This document shows positions 28,301 to 37,573 of a DNA stretch of 64,000 nucleotides, piece by piece. This stretch comes from Oscillospiraceae bacterium. GTDB taxonomy: Bacteria; Bacillota; Clostridia; Oscillospirales; Oscillospiraceae. Positions within the stretch are counted from its first letter, which is position 1; the number at the start of each line of letters is the position of its first letter. The notes beneath the pieces were generated by a model. The model ran no database searches. It had not been told where the DNA came from and was given only the letters and a program-made list of their open reading frames with translations. The position numbers and the translations under genes were made by a program. The stretch is taken from positions 62,001 through 126,000 of the forward strand of contig WQWL01000001.1 of assembly GCA_009785345.1 (NCBI GenBank). Reading direction: 5' to 3'.

Positions 28301-29723
28301 ATTCATCACCTTTTTCTTTTATCTTTTTGCTGTTCTTGTTCACTTTGTCGTCCATGTTTTTCTTACTTGACTTGTCATCTTTATTTAGCATGGTTTTTGT
28401 TCTCAATTTCCTGTGATATTCAATAGCGAACCTATGTGCTTCTTCTTGTATGGAGCCAATCAATGCGAACACAGCAGGATTTGCCGACAGTCCAATCTCA
28501 TCACCGTCTGGCGTCACTAGAGCACGTGTTCTGTGCTTTTCATCCTTAACCATCCCAAATACAGGTACTTGTACATCAAGCTCTGTCAATGTTTTGTATA
28601 TAATGGACGCATGATTTACACCGCCATCGATAAGCATAATATCAGGTAATGGCGTGAACTTTTCATCGCCTGCCAGATAGCGCTTTATCCGCCTTGTTAC
28701 AACCTCTGCCATACTTCCATAATCATCTTGACCACGCTTTGTTCTTATTTTAAAACGCCTGTAATCTTTTTTTAGTGGTTTGCCTTTAATAAAAACAATC
28801 ATAGAACCAACTATATTTGATGCACCCGTATTCGATATATCATAAGCTTCTATTCGTTCGGGAATACTTGTAAGTTTCAGCGCCTTTTCAAGCCATTGAT
28901 GTGTTTTTAATATTTTTTCTTTATATAATGCAGCATGTTCTTCAATTGGATCTTCTGTAAAGAATTGTTTCTGCTCAAGTACTTTTATTGCCTTTATTCT
29001 ATCACGAAGCAAAGCCGCGGTTTCAAAGTTGAGAGCATCTGAAGCTTCATTCATGTCCTTAGCAAGCTTCTTCAGCAAACTACCGGTCTTACCTTGAAAA
29101 ACATCAATTGCCGCTGCAACGGTATTTCTATAGTCATCTGCAAGTTCTACTTTTTGACAATACGCCCGACAATTGCCCATATCATGATTGAGACAAGGTC
29201 TTTGCTTGCCGAGAATTTGTTTAATATTCTTCCCACATGTCGGTAACTTTAAAGCCTTGCTTATTGCTGATAGAGCCTTGAATGTTTCTGATCTCGTACC
29301 GTATGGTCCTAAATATAACGCACCGTCTTCTGTTGCATTTGGCACAACTTTAAATGTTGGATATTCATTTAATATATCAACACGGATAAATGGATATCCT
29401 TTATCATCACGTAGTTTGACATTGTACTTTGGCATATATTCCTTGATCAATGAATTTTCCAGAACTAATGCTTCAAACTCTGACTCAACAATGATTGTGT
29501 CGAAATCCTCGATTTTTGATACCATCAAGTCAGTTTTTATATCATGATTGGTAAGACCGTCGCTTCCAAATAGTCCATCAGTGTTGCGAAAATAACTGCT
29601 GACACGGTTTTTAAGACGAGCTGCTTTGCCGACATATATCACATCGTCATTCTCATCTTTCATTAAATAAACACCGGGCAGTTGCGGAAGCTCTTTTGAC
29701 TTCTCACGCAATTCATCAATCAT
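28287..29723 (-). CDS. uvrC: Excinuclease ABC subunit C lacking the C-terminal HhH region
   Basis: 478 residues, against about 600 for typical UvrC. It makes both incisions in nucleotide excision repair. The GIY-YIG domain (LPGVYLMKDEND, about 14-95), the UVR motif (near 200-235) and the RNase H-like nuclease domain with DGGVNH and EEAHRFAIEYHRK are present. Immediately after, where two helix-hairpin-helix motifs normally follow, there is only a 35-residue lysine-rich tail. The gene overlaps the ligase gene by 8 bases and rsmD at its end. Confidence 0.88.
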   Translation of the reverse strand: MIDELREKSKELPQLPGVYLMKDENDDVIYVGKAARLKNRVSSYFRNTDGLFGSDGLTNHDIKTDLMVSKIEDFDTIIVESEFEALVLENSLIKEYMPKYNVKLRDDKGYPFIRVDILNEYPTFKVVPNATEDGALYLGPYGTRSETFKALSAISKALKLPTCGKNIKQILGKQRPCLNHDMGNCRAYCQKVELADDYRNTVAAAIDVFQGKTGSLLKKLAKDMNEASDALNFETAALLRDRIKAIKVLEQKQFFTEDPIEEHAALYKEKILKTHQWLEKALKLTSIPERIEAYDISNTGASNIVGSMIVFIKGKPLKKDYRRFKIRTKRGQDDYGSMAEVVTRRIKRYLAGDEKFTPLPDIMLIDGGVNHASIIYKTLTELDVQVPVFGMVKDEKHRTRALVTPDGDEIGLSANPAVFALIGSIQEEAHRFAIEYHRKLRTKTMLNKDDKSSKKNMDDKVNKNSKKIKEKGDECASN

Positions 29724-31017
29724 AGCTTACATCCTTGCCTTCTTCACGTAAAGTCACAAATATCGGAAATTGCAAGCTGAATTGTCCCGTCTTTTTGTCG
29801 CTGCTTTCTTCCTTATACTTCACTTCAATGACTCTACCGGGCATTTCTTCTTTTTTTCCCCAATATTCTTCACGTTGTTCATCGCTAAATCCTGATCCAA
29901 CATTCAATGCATTACCCTTATAATCAACAACAAATGCTCCAAGCCTTCCAACATTTCTACCTGAACCTTCCTCAACATCTGTTATCATCAAGTCGACTGT
30001 ATAGAATCTTTTTACTTTCAATATTCCATTATGTCTCTTGCATGCGTACTTACTGTCACGGTTAAGCATAAGCCCTTCCTTATCCTCGCTTACCATTTCA
30101 TCTAAAAGCGTATCAATCATCGCAGTATTCGTGCCTGTATACAAAATATCAACAATTGTGATTGAATTTAAATTTAGCTCTTGTATTTTTTCCTTTAATT
30201 CCATAAGCGTTCCAAGTCGCTCTTTATATGTCAGTTCACTCTCACCATTTTTGAACTCATTCTTTGGCAACAAATCAAATATCACAAACTGCATACATGT
30301 TTTATCCGCATCATCTTGACCGAGTAAACCCGTTCCGATTCTGAAGTTTTCGTTATCAGAAACACCATCTATATTTCTGCGAACTAACTCACCGTCAAAC
30401 ACCCAGTCATCTGCATCAGAAAAAAGCTGCTCAAAGTCAGAGATAATATGCTCAAGTCCGGAGATTTCTTTGCCTTGCCTGCTGAATATTTTACCATCAT
30501 AAAATGTGCCCCTTACACCGTTTAATTTTAACGAAAGTGTAAACCACTCATCTTCTTTTAATTTATATTTCTCAATACTGTATGATTGCTGGACTTCCCA
30601 TTGTGGAATGAATTGCTTGCCGAATGCTTTATTTACCGACTTAACATCACATCCAAGCTTTGCCGTTTTTGTGATTATTGAGGCATAAAACTTACGCATC
30701 TCGCCATCTTGTTTATCTAGAAATACTCTAATGTTAGCAATAACTTCGTCACTACCTGTGTTATTTATCAGAATATATTCCATAAGTTCTGTAAAGGATT
30801 CAAAATTTTGAGTAGGCTGCTTGTCGGTATCTTTACTTATCTTCTTTTCGGAAATACCCGTAACCAGAAAGGGGTTTAAAAGAAAATTGATATATGACTT
30901 AAATAATTCATTCTCACTGTTCTCAATTAAAATATCTCTTTTTGCCAAACTTGAACTTGTTGAAGTCAATAGTTCAAATAGTTCTCTTATATTATTATCT
31001 GCAGTATAATTGCTCAA
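29716..31017 (-). CDS. ATP-type DNA ligase
   Basis: 433 residues from a TTG with GGAGGG six bases upstream. Nucleotidyltransferase motifs are recognisable: motif I SLKLNGVRG (canonical KxDG is KLNG here), motif III-like DDWVFDGELV, motif IV EGLMLN and motif V LKVKRF, followed by an OB-fold domain with NVGRLGAF. It would seal nicks using ATP, beside the NAD-dependent LigA expected elsewhere in the genome. It is translationally coupled to uvrC, which suggests a repair role. Phage-derived ligases look similar, but no phage genes surround it. Confidence 0.8.
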   Translation of the reverse strand: MSNYTADNNIRELFELLTSTSSSLAKRDILIENSENELFKSYINFLLNPFLVTGISEKKISKDTDKQPTQNFESFTELMEYILINNTGSDEVIANIRVFLDKQDGEMRKFYASIITKTAKLGCDVKSVNKAFGKQFIPQWEVQQSYSIEKYKLKEDEWFTLSLKLNGVRGTFYDGKIFSRQGKEISGLEHIISDFEQLFSDADDWVFDGELVRRNIDGVSDNENFRIGTGLLGQDDADKTCMQFVIFDLLPKNEFKNGESELTYKERLGTLMELKEKIQELNLNSITIVDILYTGTNTAMIDTLLDEMVSEDKEGLMLNRDSKYACKRHNGILKVKRFYTVDLMITDVEEGSGRNVGRLGAFVVDYKGNALNVGSGFSDEQREEYWGKKEEMPGRVIEVKYKEESSDKKTGQFSLQFPIFVTLREEGKDVSYD

Positions 31018-31621
31018 AACAGTCCCTCCCGATATACCTTACTTGCATTATTTCTGCTTCTTTTGCACATACACAGCAGTAATAATTGTCTTTTTTAAAA
31101 TATTTTTTATCACATATTGATTCTGATGCTATAGTGTTTAGCTCTAGTGTTATCCCGACCCCTGATTGTTTTAAATAGCTTTCTTTCATAGTCCATATCT
31201 TGCAAAAATAATCATTAGGAGTCGAAGATTTTAGAAACAGTTCATATTCATCAGATGTCAATACTCGTTTAGCTACCTTGTCAGAAATATGATTTATCTT
31301 TTGAACATCCACGCCAACGGAAACATTTGATATTGCGCAAGCTGCAATATTATGTGAATGACTGAGACTAAAGTGAATATTAGGATAATCCTTCAAATAT
31401 GGCTTTCCTCTTTCAGCATAATCAAACTCAACAATCTCATCAATACCGTATACGTCGCGCAACCCTAGGCGTAACAATAAATAAACAGCAACTGATGCAT
31501 TCTTATTTAACGATGAATGTAGTCGTTGATACTTTGTAAAACGGTCATTTGAAAGCAGTTTTTGAAACTTTTCTGAGAAATTATCGTCTAACATTTCCAG
31601 TTCATCAATGATATATAGCAT
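30995..31621 (-). CDS. 4'-phosphopantetheinyl transferase, Sfp type
   Basis: 208 residues from the ATG at 31621; an in-frame start 63 bases earlier is less likely because a TATAAT box lies between. It transfers phosphopantetheine from CoA to carrier proteins. The motifs FSLSHSHN, GVDVQKI and WTMKESYLK hold the magnesium and CoA-binding residues. No polyketide or peptide synthetase is in the window, so the target may be the fatty acid carrier protein. It overlaps the ligase gene by 23 bases. Confidence 0.85.
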   Translation of the reverse strand: MLYIIDELEMLDDNFSEKFQKLLSNDRFTKYQRLHSSLNKNASVAVYLLLRLGLRDVYGIDEIVEFDYAERGKPYLKDYPNIHFSLSHSHNIAACAISNVSVGVDVQKINHISDKVAKRVLTSDEYELFLKSSTPNDYFCKIWTMKESYLKQSGVGITLELNTIASESICDKKYFKKDNYYCCVCAKEAEIMQVRYIGRDCFEQLYCR

Positions 31622-31641
31622 AACCTGTTTATTATAACACG

Positions 31642-31670
31642 TTGACATTACAATATCACTATGATAATTT
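31642..31670 (+). promoter_or_regulatory. Possible promoter for the ADH-AOR fusion gene
   Basis: A perfect TTGACA (31642-31647) is followed by AT-rich -10 candidates, TAATTT at 17 bases or GATAAT at 15 bases, about 60 bases before the start codon. Confidence 0.45.
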
Positions 31671-31726
31671 AAAAAACAAGACATCGTCCAATATTATTAA
31701 GACGTTTACAGGAGAGGAATCATAAT

Positions 31727-34700
31727 ATGTTTAAGTTGTATTGTAGAATTTATCAATTCATTTTTAAGTGTGCTGCATATTGTTTGCCTTGGCGTAAGCC
31801 TGAATTACTTGAGGGCGCAGGTAGTATAGATAAGCTCCCTGCCTTGATTAAGCAACGTGGAATAAATACAGTACTGCTCGTCACAGACAGCACTATAATG
31901 TCTCTCGGTCTTACAGATGAATTGCAAGCTGCACTTCGTGATGCAGACATACAAACAGCTATATATGATAAGACCGTACCAAATCCAACATTAGAAAACA
32001 TTGAAGACGCGTATAAAATCTATAAGGAAAATAATTGTAAAGGCATAATTGCATTCGGTGGCGGTTCTCCCATGGATTGTGCAAAAGGTGTCGGTGTGCG
32101 AGTAGCCAGACCACGTACCGACATAAGACGAATGAAAGGCTTGTTGAAAGTTATAGTACCTCTTCCACAAATATTTGCAATCCCAACAACTGCCGGAACA
32201 GGCAGCGAAACAACTGTCGCCGCCGTTGTCGTAGATAGTAAAACTAAAGACAAGTATGCACTAATGGATCCAACATTAATACCACGTGTTGCAGTTCTTG
32301 ATCCAACACTTACTCTGAAGTTGCCTCCATTTGTAACTGCGACAACAGGTATGGATACTCTTTGCCATGCCATAGAAGCTTATATCGGCAGAAGTAATAC
32401 AAAGACAACAAGAGAAATGGCAAAATTAGCCACTAAACTTGTCTTTGAAAATTTGTATACAGCATACTCAGATGGAATGAATGTTCAAGCTCGCACTAAT
32501 ATGCTAAAAGCTGCATACTGTGGCGGTGTTGCGTTTACGCGTGCATATGTAGGAAATGTGCATGCTGTTGCCCATGCTTTAGGTGGCACATATGGTGTTG
32601 CCCATGGACTAGCCAATGCAGTCGTTCTCCCCTATGTCTTGGACGATTATGGTACAAAAATATACAAGTCACTCGCTGAACTTGCAGATGTGGTCGGCAT
32701 AAAAGGCAATACTAACGAGCAAAGAGCAAAAGGTTTTATAACAGCAATTAGAGAACTAAATTTAAAGATGAACATTCCAACGACAATTGATGAAATCGAA
32801 GAGGAAGATATTCCTGCACTTGCAAAACATTCACATAAAGAAGCAAACCCAACATATCCTGTTCCGCGCATTTTCTCCCAAGCTGATTTCACAAGTATTT
32901 ACGAACGTCTTATGGGAAAATCCGGAATAAATGGTTATGCAGGTAAAATGGCTCGCATAGATTTAACAAGTGGCGATATTTCGAACTTTATGCTTCCAAA
33001 AGATGATTTGAAAAAATATATTGGCGGAAAAGGATTGGCAGCAAAGATTATATATGACTCTCTTGACAGAAAAATAGAAGCATTTTCCGATGAAAACCTC
33101 ATCGTTATCACTACCTCCCCCCTTAATAGATCCAGCTTCCCAAGTTCATCAAGATATAATATTTCCACAATATCTCCACTTACAGGTCTACTTGTCTCTT
33201 CAAACTGTGGTGGTGATTTTGGCTTGAAACTTAAAGCTGCCGGATATGACGCCATCGTAATCTCCGGAAAAGCATCGAGTAAAACCTATATCGATATCAA
33301 TGAAAATGGAATCGAACTAAAAGACGCAACTGCTATGTGGGGCAAAACCACAACCGAAACAAAAGAAATGCTCGGCGATGGCGGTAAATTAGTAATAGGA
33401 GCTGCCGGTGAAAATCTCGTTCGATATGCATGTGTCGTAAATCAAGAACGTGTTGCAGGACGAGGCGGTGTTGGCGCTATTTTTGGGTACAAACAAATAA
33501 AAGCTATCGTTGTAAACGGCAATGCAGCTGCTATTAAAATTGCTAATAGCGCACGTTTAAAGAAACTCAATGCTAAGTGGATTTCGACACTAAAGAACCA
33601 TCCTCTAACGGGTAAGCAATTACCGGAAATGGGTACTGCTGCTCTTGTCAGGCAAATGCAAGAACGTGGTTTGTTAGCAACAAAGAACTTCCAATATGGC
33701 ACATTTGATAATTATGATAAAGTAAGTGGAGAAACTCTTCGTGATAATTATCTGATCAAGACTAAAGGCTGTTTGAGTTGTCCGGTAAAATGCGGACGTA
33801 TTGTTGAACATGAGGGTATTGAAATAAAAGGACCTGAGTTGGAAACAATCGGTCTTCTAGGTCCTAATCTTATGCATGATGATTTAGAACGAATAATTAG
33901 AGTAAACTATTTATGTGATGAATACGGAATGGACACAATGTCTTTTGGGGGCTCGGTTGGTTTTGCAATGGAGCTCAGTGAAAAAGAACTTTGGAATAAT
34001 GGTTTAAAATTCGGTGAGTGTGAGAATCTTGAAGAGCTTGTGTCAAAAGTAGCAACACGAGATGGAATCGGTGATGACATTGCCGATGGTGTCAGGCTCA
34101 TGTCTGTGAAGTACGGTGGCAAGGAATTCGCAGTTCACAGTAAAGGGATGGAGCTTGCAGCATATGACCCTCGCGCTGCACAAGGCATGGGACTCGGATA
34201 CGCAACCGCAAACCGTGGTGGATGTCACTTGAATGGCGGCTATCTGGTTGTAATGGAAGGTTTGGGGCTAGGTGTGAGTGGCAATACTACAAGAGGCAAA
34301 TCGGCATTCGCTGTGTTTTTCCAAGACTTGATGGAATCAGCGTCTGCTTTGGGCGCATGTCTATTCACAACATACGCAGTATTCCCTCCTGTTTCTATAC
34401 ATAATCAAAAAAATATCATCGTAAAAATGGTATATTCTATGATGCCAAATTTTGGTGGAGCAGTCGCATTTATTCATAGGCATCCATGGATAATGGACTT
34501 TAATATTTCAGCTATGATTCCTTTCCCCTTTGCATATCAACAAGTTACGGGGAATAAAATGGACATTGGCAAATTTGTTCAAACAGGTGAACGAATTTTC
34601 AATCTCGAAAGAATGATAAACATCCGTCAAGGTTTAACCGATGGTGATACTTTACCTGCAAGACTTGTAGATCAGCCACAAAAAGACGGAAATGAGAAAA

Positions 34701-34804
34701 GCATTGTGCACTTGGCTCCAATGCTGAAAAAGTATTATAAAATACGCCGTTGGGATGCTAATGGTGTGCCAACAGCGAAGTTATTAAGGAAGCTCGGGAT
34801 ATGA
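31727..34804 (+). CDS. Iron alcohol dehydrogenase fused to aldehyde:ferredoxin oxidoreductase
   Basis: 1025 residues with no internal stop. Residues 1-396 are an iron-dependent alcohol dehydrogenase: FGGGSPMDCAKG, TTAGTGSE and metal ligands D210, H214, H279 and H293. After a short linker, residues 402-1025 are a tungsten/molybdenum bis-pterin oxidoreductase: YIGGKGLAAK, cluster cysteines C682, C685, C689 and C878, and GLGYATANRGGCH. Separately these convert aldehyde to alcohol with NAD(P)H and carboxylic acid to aldehyde with ferredoxin. Inference: one chain could channel acid to alcohol. GGAGAGGAA precedes the ATG. Two moeA genes lie 4-7 kb away. Confidence 0.9.
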   Translation: MFKLYCRIYQFIFKCAAYCLPWRKPELLEGAGSIDKLPALIKQRGINTVLLVTDSTIMSLGLTDELQAALRDADIQTAIYDKTVPNPTLENIEDAYKIYKENNCKGIIAFGGGSPMDCAKGVGVRVARPRTDIRRMKGLLKVIVPLPQIFAIPTTAGTGSETTVAAVVVDSKTKDKYALMDPTLIPRVAVLDPTLTLKLPPFVTATTGMDTLCHAIEAYIGRSNTKTTREMAKLATKLVFENLYTAYSDGMNVQARTNMLKAAYCGGVAFTRAYVGNVHAVAHALGGTYGVAHGLANAVVLPYVLDDYGTKIYKSLAELADVVGIKGNTNEQRAKGFITAIRELNLKMNIPTTIDEIEEEDIPALAKHSHKEANPTYPVPRIFSQADFTSIYERLMGKSGINGYAGKMARIDLTSGDISNFMLPKDDLKKYIGGKGLAAKIIYDSLDRKIEAFSDENLIVITTSPLNRSSFPSSSRYNISTISPLTGLLVSSNCGGDFGLKLKAAGYDAIVISGKASSKTYIDINENGIELKDATAMWGKTTTETKEMLGDGGKLVIGAAGENLVRYACVVNQERVAGRGGVGAIFGYKQIKAIVVNGNAAAIKIANSARLKKLNAKWISTLKNHPLTGKQLPEMGTAALVRQMQERGLLATKNFQYGTFDNYDKVSGETLRDNYLIKTKGCLSCPVKCGRIVEHEGIEIKGPELETIGLLGPNLMHDDLERIIRVNYLCDEYGMDTMSFGGSVGFAMELSEKELWNNGLKFGECENLEELVSKVATRDGIGDDIADGVRLMSVKYGGKEFAVHSKGMELAAYDPRAAQGMGLGYATANRGGCHLNGGYLVVMEGLGLGVSGNTTRGKSAFAVFFQDLMESASALGACLFTTYAVFPPVSIHNQKNIIVKMVYSMMPNFGGAVAFIHRHPWIMDFNISAMIPFPFAYQQVTGNKMDIGKFVQTGERIFNLERMINIRQGLTDGDTLPARLVDQPQKDGNEKSIVHLAPMLKKYYKIRRWDANGVPTAKLLRKLGI

Positions 34805-34838
34805 CGGAATGGCGGAAAACAGCTTGCAATGAGTAGAG

Positions 34839-36698
34839 TCAAGAATTTCTTATAAGTTTCTCAACAATTTTTTCCGCTAATCCATGTGGATCAAGTGAAT
34901 ATACCTTCATCAATTCATCGACTGTGCCGACCGGTGCTACTGTATCGCCAAGATTTATCGGTATTATTCTGCCTTCGAATCCGGATTCATAAAACTCTAG
35001 TGCAAATTTTGAGGCTAAACAACCGCCTGATACACATTCTTCAGCAATGACAACCGTATCTGTGTCACTTATCATGCCTCCAAATGATTCATATGTCAGG
35101 TTGCTTATCTCGGTCAGTTTTATTACCTTGACGCTTATATTTTGCTCTGCAAGCAATTCAGCAGCTTTCATGGCATTATCAATCAGTCTGCCGTAACTCA
35201 ATATAACTACATCGTTACCGTCTCTTAGTACTATTGGCTTATATGTTGGACTACTGTGCATATAATCGCAACCTTCTCCTCTCGGATATCGAATCGCAAC
35301 CGGACCATCTACTTCATAGATAGCATATCTCAACATCTCATCCAGTTCGGAAATTCCTGACGGACAAAGAATCGTCATATTTGGCATTTGTAAGAAAATA
35401 CCTACATCATATATACCTTGATGTGTCTGACCATCATCAGCAACAAATCCAGCACGATCAATTGCAAAGACAACGTGTAAATTCGACAAACAAACATCAT
35501 GGAAAATCATGTCATAAGCTCGTTGAACAAATGTCGAATAAATTGCACAGACAGGAATCATACCTTGCTTTGCAAGACCTCCTGCCATTGTTACAGCGTG
35601 CCCTTCTGCAATTCCCACATCGAAGAATCTATCTTCAAACAACTCCGCAAAATTGTCAAGACCTGTACCGGACTGCATTGCAGCAGTAATTGCACATATT
35701 TTTTTATCATTAGAAGCAAGCGTAACAAGAGTATCACCAAAAGCAGAAGCAAATGTTTCCGATTGTGGTGCGTCAGATTCACCATTCATTATATTGAACT
35801 TTGAAACGCCGTGGTATATCTCAGGGCTTTCTTCTGCATACTTGTACCCCTTACCTTTGGTTGTTGTAAGGTGAATGATTGTTGGCTTTGAAAGGTCTCT
35901 TGCAATTTTTAGTAGTTTACAAACCTCTTTTATATCGTGTCCATCAGCAGGACCCAGATATACAAATCCCATATTTTCGAACATACTTGATGGCAATAGC
36001 GCGTCTTTTATACCTGACTTTATTCTACGAAGACAGCCGTCGATTTTCTTTCCGATTAAAGGAATCTTTGCGATTGTTTTGCGATAGAACTTTTTAAATG
36101 ATAAATAATACCTACGCACACGCAGACGCGCAAGATGTCTTGACAATCCGCCGACATTCTCAGTAATTGACATTTCATTGTCATTTAAAATAACTATTAG
36201 TGGTTCACCACTATGTCCGGCATCTGCTAAACCTTCATAAGCCAGTCCACCTGTCAGCGCACCATCTCCAATAAGAGCAACAACCGAATAATCTTCTTCC
36301 ATTGCGGTTCTAGCCCTTGCCATCCCAAGTGCAACTGATACTGATGTGGATGCATGTCCACTTATGAATGCATCATGAATGCTTTCTACAGGATTTGGAA
36401 AACCGGATACTCCATCAAAGCCTCGCAGTTTATCAAATTCGTCTTTACGCCCGGTCAATATTTTATGTGTATAACATTGATGTCCGACATCAAAAATTAA
36501 TCTATCAGTTTCTGTATTGAATACATTGTGAATTGCAACAGAGATTTCAACAACACCCAGATTTGATGCCAGGTGTCCTCCTGTTTTTGAAACATTTGAC
36601 AAAAGGAAAGACCGCAAGTCCTCACACAATGTGTAAAGTTCTGCGATACTCATATTTCGTATATCTTTAGGTGTATTAAGCTTTTCTAAAATACTCAT
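34839..36698 (-). CDS. dxs: 1-deoxy-D-xylulose-5-phosphate synthase
   Basis: 619 residues, full length. It condenses pyruvate and glyceraldehyde-3-phosphate to begin the MEP pathway, whose ispD, ispF and ispH genes are also in the window. The thiamine diphosphate motif runs from GDGALTGG to ILNDNEMSI; the second half has FVQRAYDMIFHDV and the FVGADGQTH-like segment FVADDGQTHQG. It converges on the ADH-AOR gene with a 34-base gap and no obvious terminator. The ATG has a weak ribosome site. Confidence 0.96.
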   Translation of the reverse strand: MSILEKLNTPKDIRNMSIAELYTLCEDLRSFLLSNVSKTGGHLASNLGVVEISVAIHNVFNTETDRLIFDVGHQCYTHKILTGRKDEFDKLRGFDGVSGFPNPVESIHDAFISGHASTSVSVALGMARARTAMEEDYSVVALIGDGALTGGLAYEGLADAGHSGEPLIVILNDNEMSITENVGGLSRHLARLRVRRYYLSFKKFYRKTIAKIPLIGKKIDGCLRRIKSGIKDALLPSSMFENMGFVYLGPADGHDIKEVCKLLKIARDLSKPTIIHLTTTKGKGYKYAEESPEIYHGVSKFNIMNGESDAPQSETFASAFGDTLVTLASNDKKICAITAAMQSGTGLDNFAELFEDRFFDVGIAEGHAVTMAGGLAKQGMIPVCAIYSTFVQRAYDMIFHDVCLSNLHVVFAIDRAGFVADDGQTHQGIYDVGIFLQMPNMTILCPSGISELDEMLRYAIYEVDGPVAIRYPRGEGCDYMHSSPTYKPIVLRDGNDVVILSYGRLIDNAMKAAELLAEQNISVKVIKLTEISNLTYESFGGMISDTDTVVIAEECVSGGCLASKFALEFYESGFEGRIIPINLGDTVAPVGTVDELMKVYSLDPHGLAEKIVEKLIRNS

Positions 36699-36845
36699 AA
36701 ACTTCTATTACTATTTCTATATTTAATAACATTGCTATAATTTGCATACTGGAGCATTGTGGCAACTCTAACATAGAAACGAATATAAATCAACCGGTCA
36801 ACCGGATAATTGTATATTTATTCTTAATATTCAGCGAGCCAGCTT

Positions 36846-37361
36846 TTACCAATCTTCAGCTAGATATATTATTTCACAATTAAAGTCGCTATTCGATAAA
36901 GTTACAACCCCATATGACGCTTTTCTTCTACTAAAATGATGCTCCATTTGCCCTGGATTCATAAAAGTAATTCCATTTTTCTCAACAATGCATGCTTTGT
37001 GTGTATGCCCAAATAACACCAGATTTGCTTCCAGCTCACTCGCTCTAAGTGTCAAACGCGAAAGATCTTCTTTAACATAGTATCCATGTCCGTGAGTTAA
37101 AAACAATTTCAACTCTCCCAATGATATAAACAACTCGTCATCGCCATATGAAATATAATCACAGTTCCCTTTCAACATATGGTGCGTTATATTGGGAAAT
37201 CTTGCTTTTATCTTTCTCGCATCGTCAATGCAATCGCCCAAGTGAATAACTGCGTCCGGACTTGTTTTTTCAATAACATAACTCATACGCCGAGTATCAC
37301 GATGTGAATCTGAAAAGACTATTATTTTTGTTGCATTAGACGTGTTGTTTTCTGTTTGCAT
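36846..37361 (-). CDS. YfcE/MJ0936-family metallophosphoesterase
   Basis: 171 residues from the second of two in-frame ATGs, which gives better spacing to AAGGGA. All metal-binding motifs of the family are present: FSDSHRD, HLGDCID, KGNCD, FLTHGHG and FGHTHKA. Homologues hydrolyse phosphodiesters in vitro; the natural substrate is unknown. It is alone, with 147 bases to dxs downstream. Confidence 0.88.
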   Translation of the reverse strand: MQTENNTSNATKIIVFSDSHRDTRRMSYVIEKTSPDAVIHLGDCIDDARKIKARFPNITHHMLKGNCDYISYGDDELFISLGELKLFLTHGHGYYVKEDLSRLTLRASELEANLVLFGHTHKACIVEKNGITFMNPGQMEHHFSRRKASYGVVTLSNSDFNCEIIYLAEDW

Positions 37362-37523
37362 AATCATGTCCCTTATTAATGAATCGTACTAATAATCATC
37401 CTCTTTCATGAGATCATGAGAGTTTTGTGCCTAAGAAATCCGAAATGAATGATTATCAGTATGATTATAGTACGAAAGGTATATTGATTCAAGATAAATA
37501 TAATTCCGCTAAGAAATCCACTT

Positions 37524-37556
37524 AGGAACTGTCAAACAATAACTTGGACAGCTCCT
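37524..37556. repeat. Short inverted repeat resembling MITE termini
   Basis: AGGAACTGTC (37524-37533) faces GACAGCTCCT (37547-37556), nine of ten bases pairing with one G:T. The sequence resembles the ends of the 160-bp element at 49777-49936 with its interior missing. It lies in the 206-base gap between two genes. Confidence 0.5.
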
Positions 37557-37573
37557 TACAAGCACACTACAAA

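Noticed and set aside
29716-31017. Prophage origin of the ligase region
   Set aside because: The flanking genes are chromosomal housekeeping genes with overlapping starts, and no phage structural or integrase genes are present.
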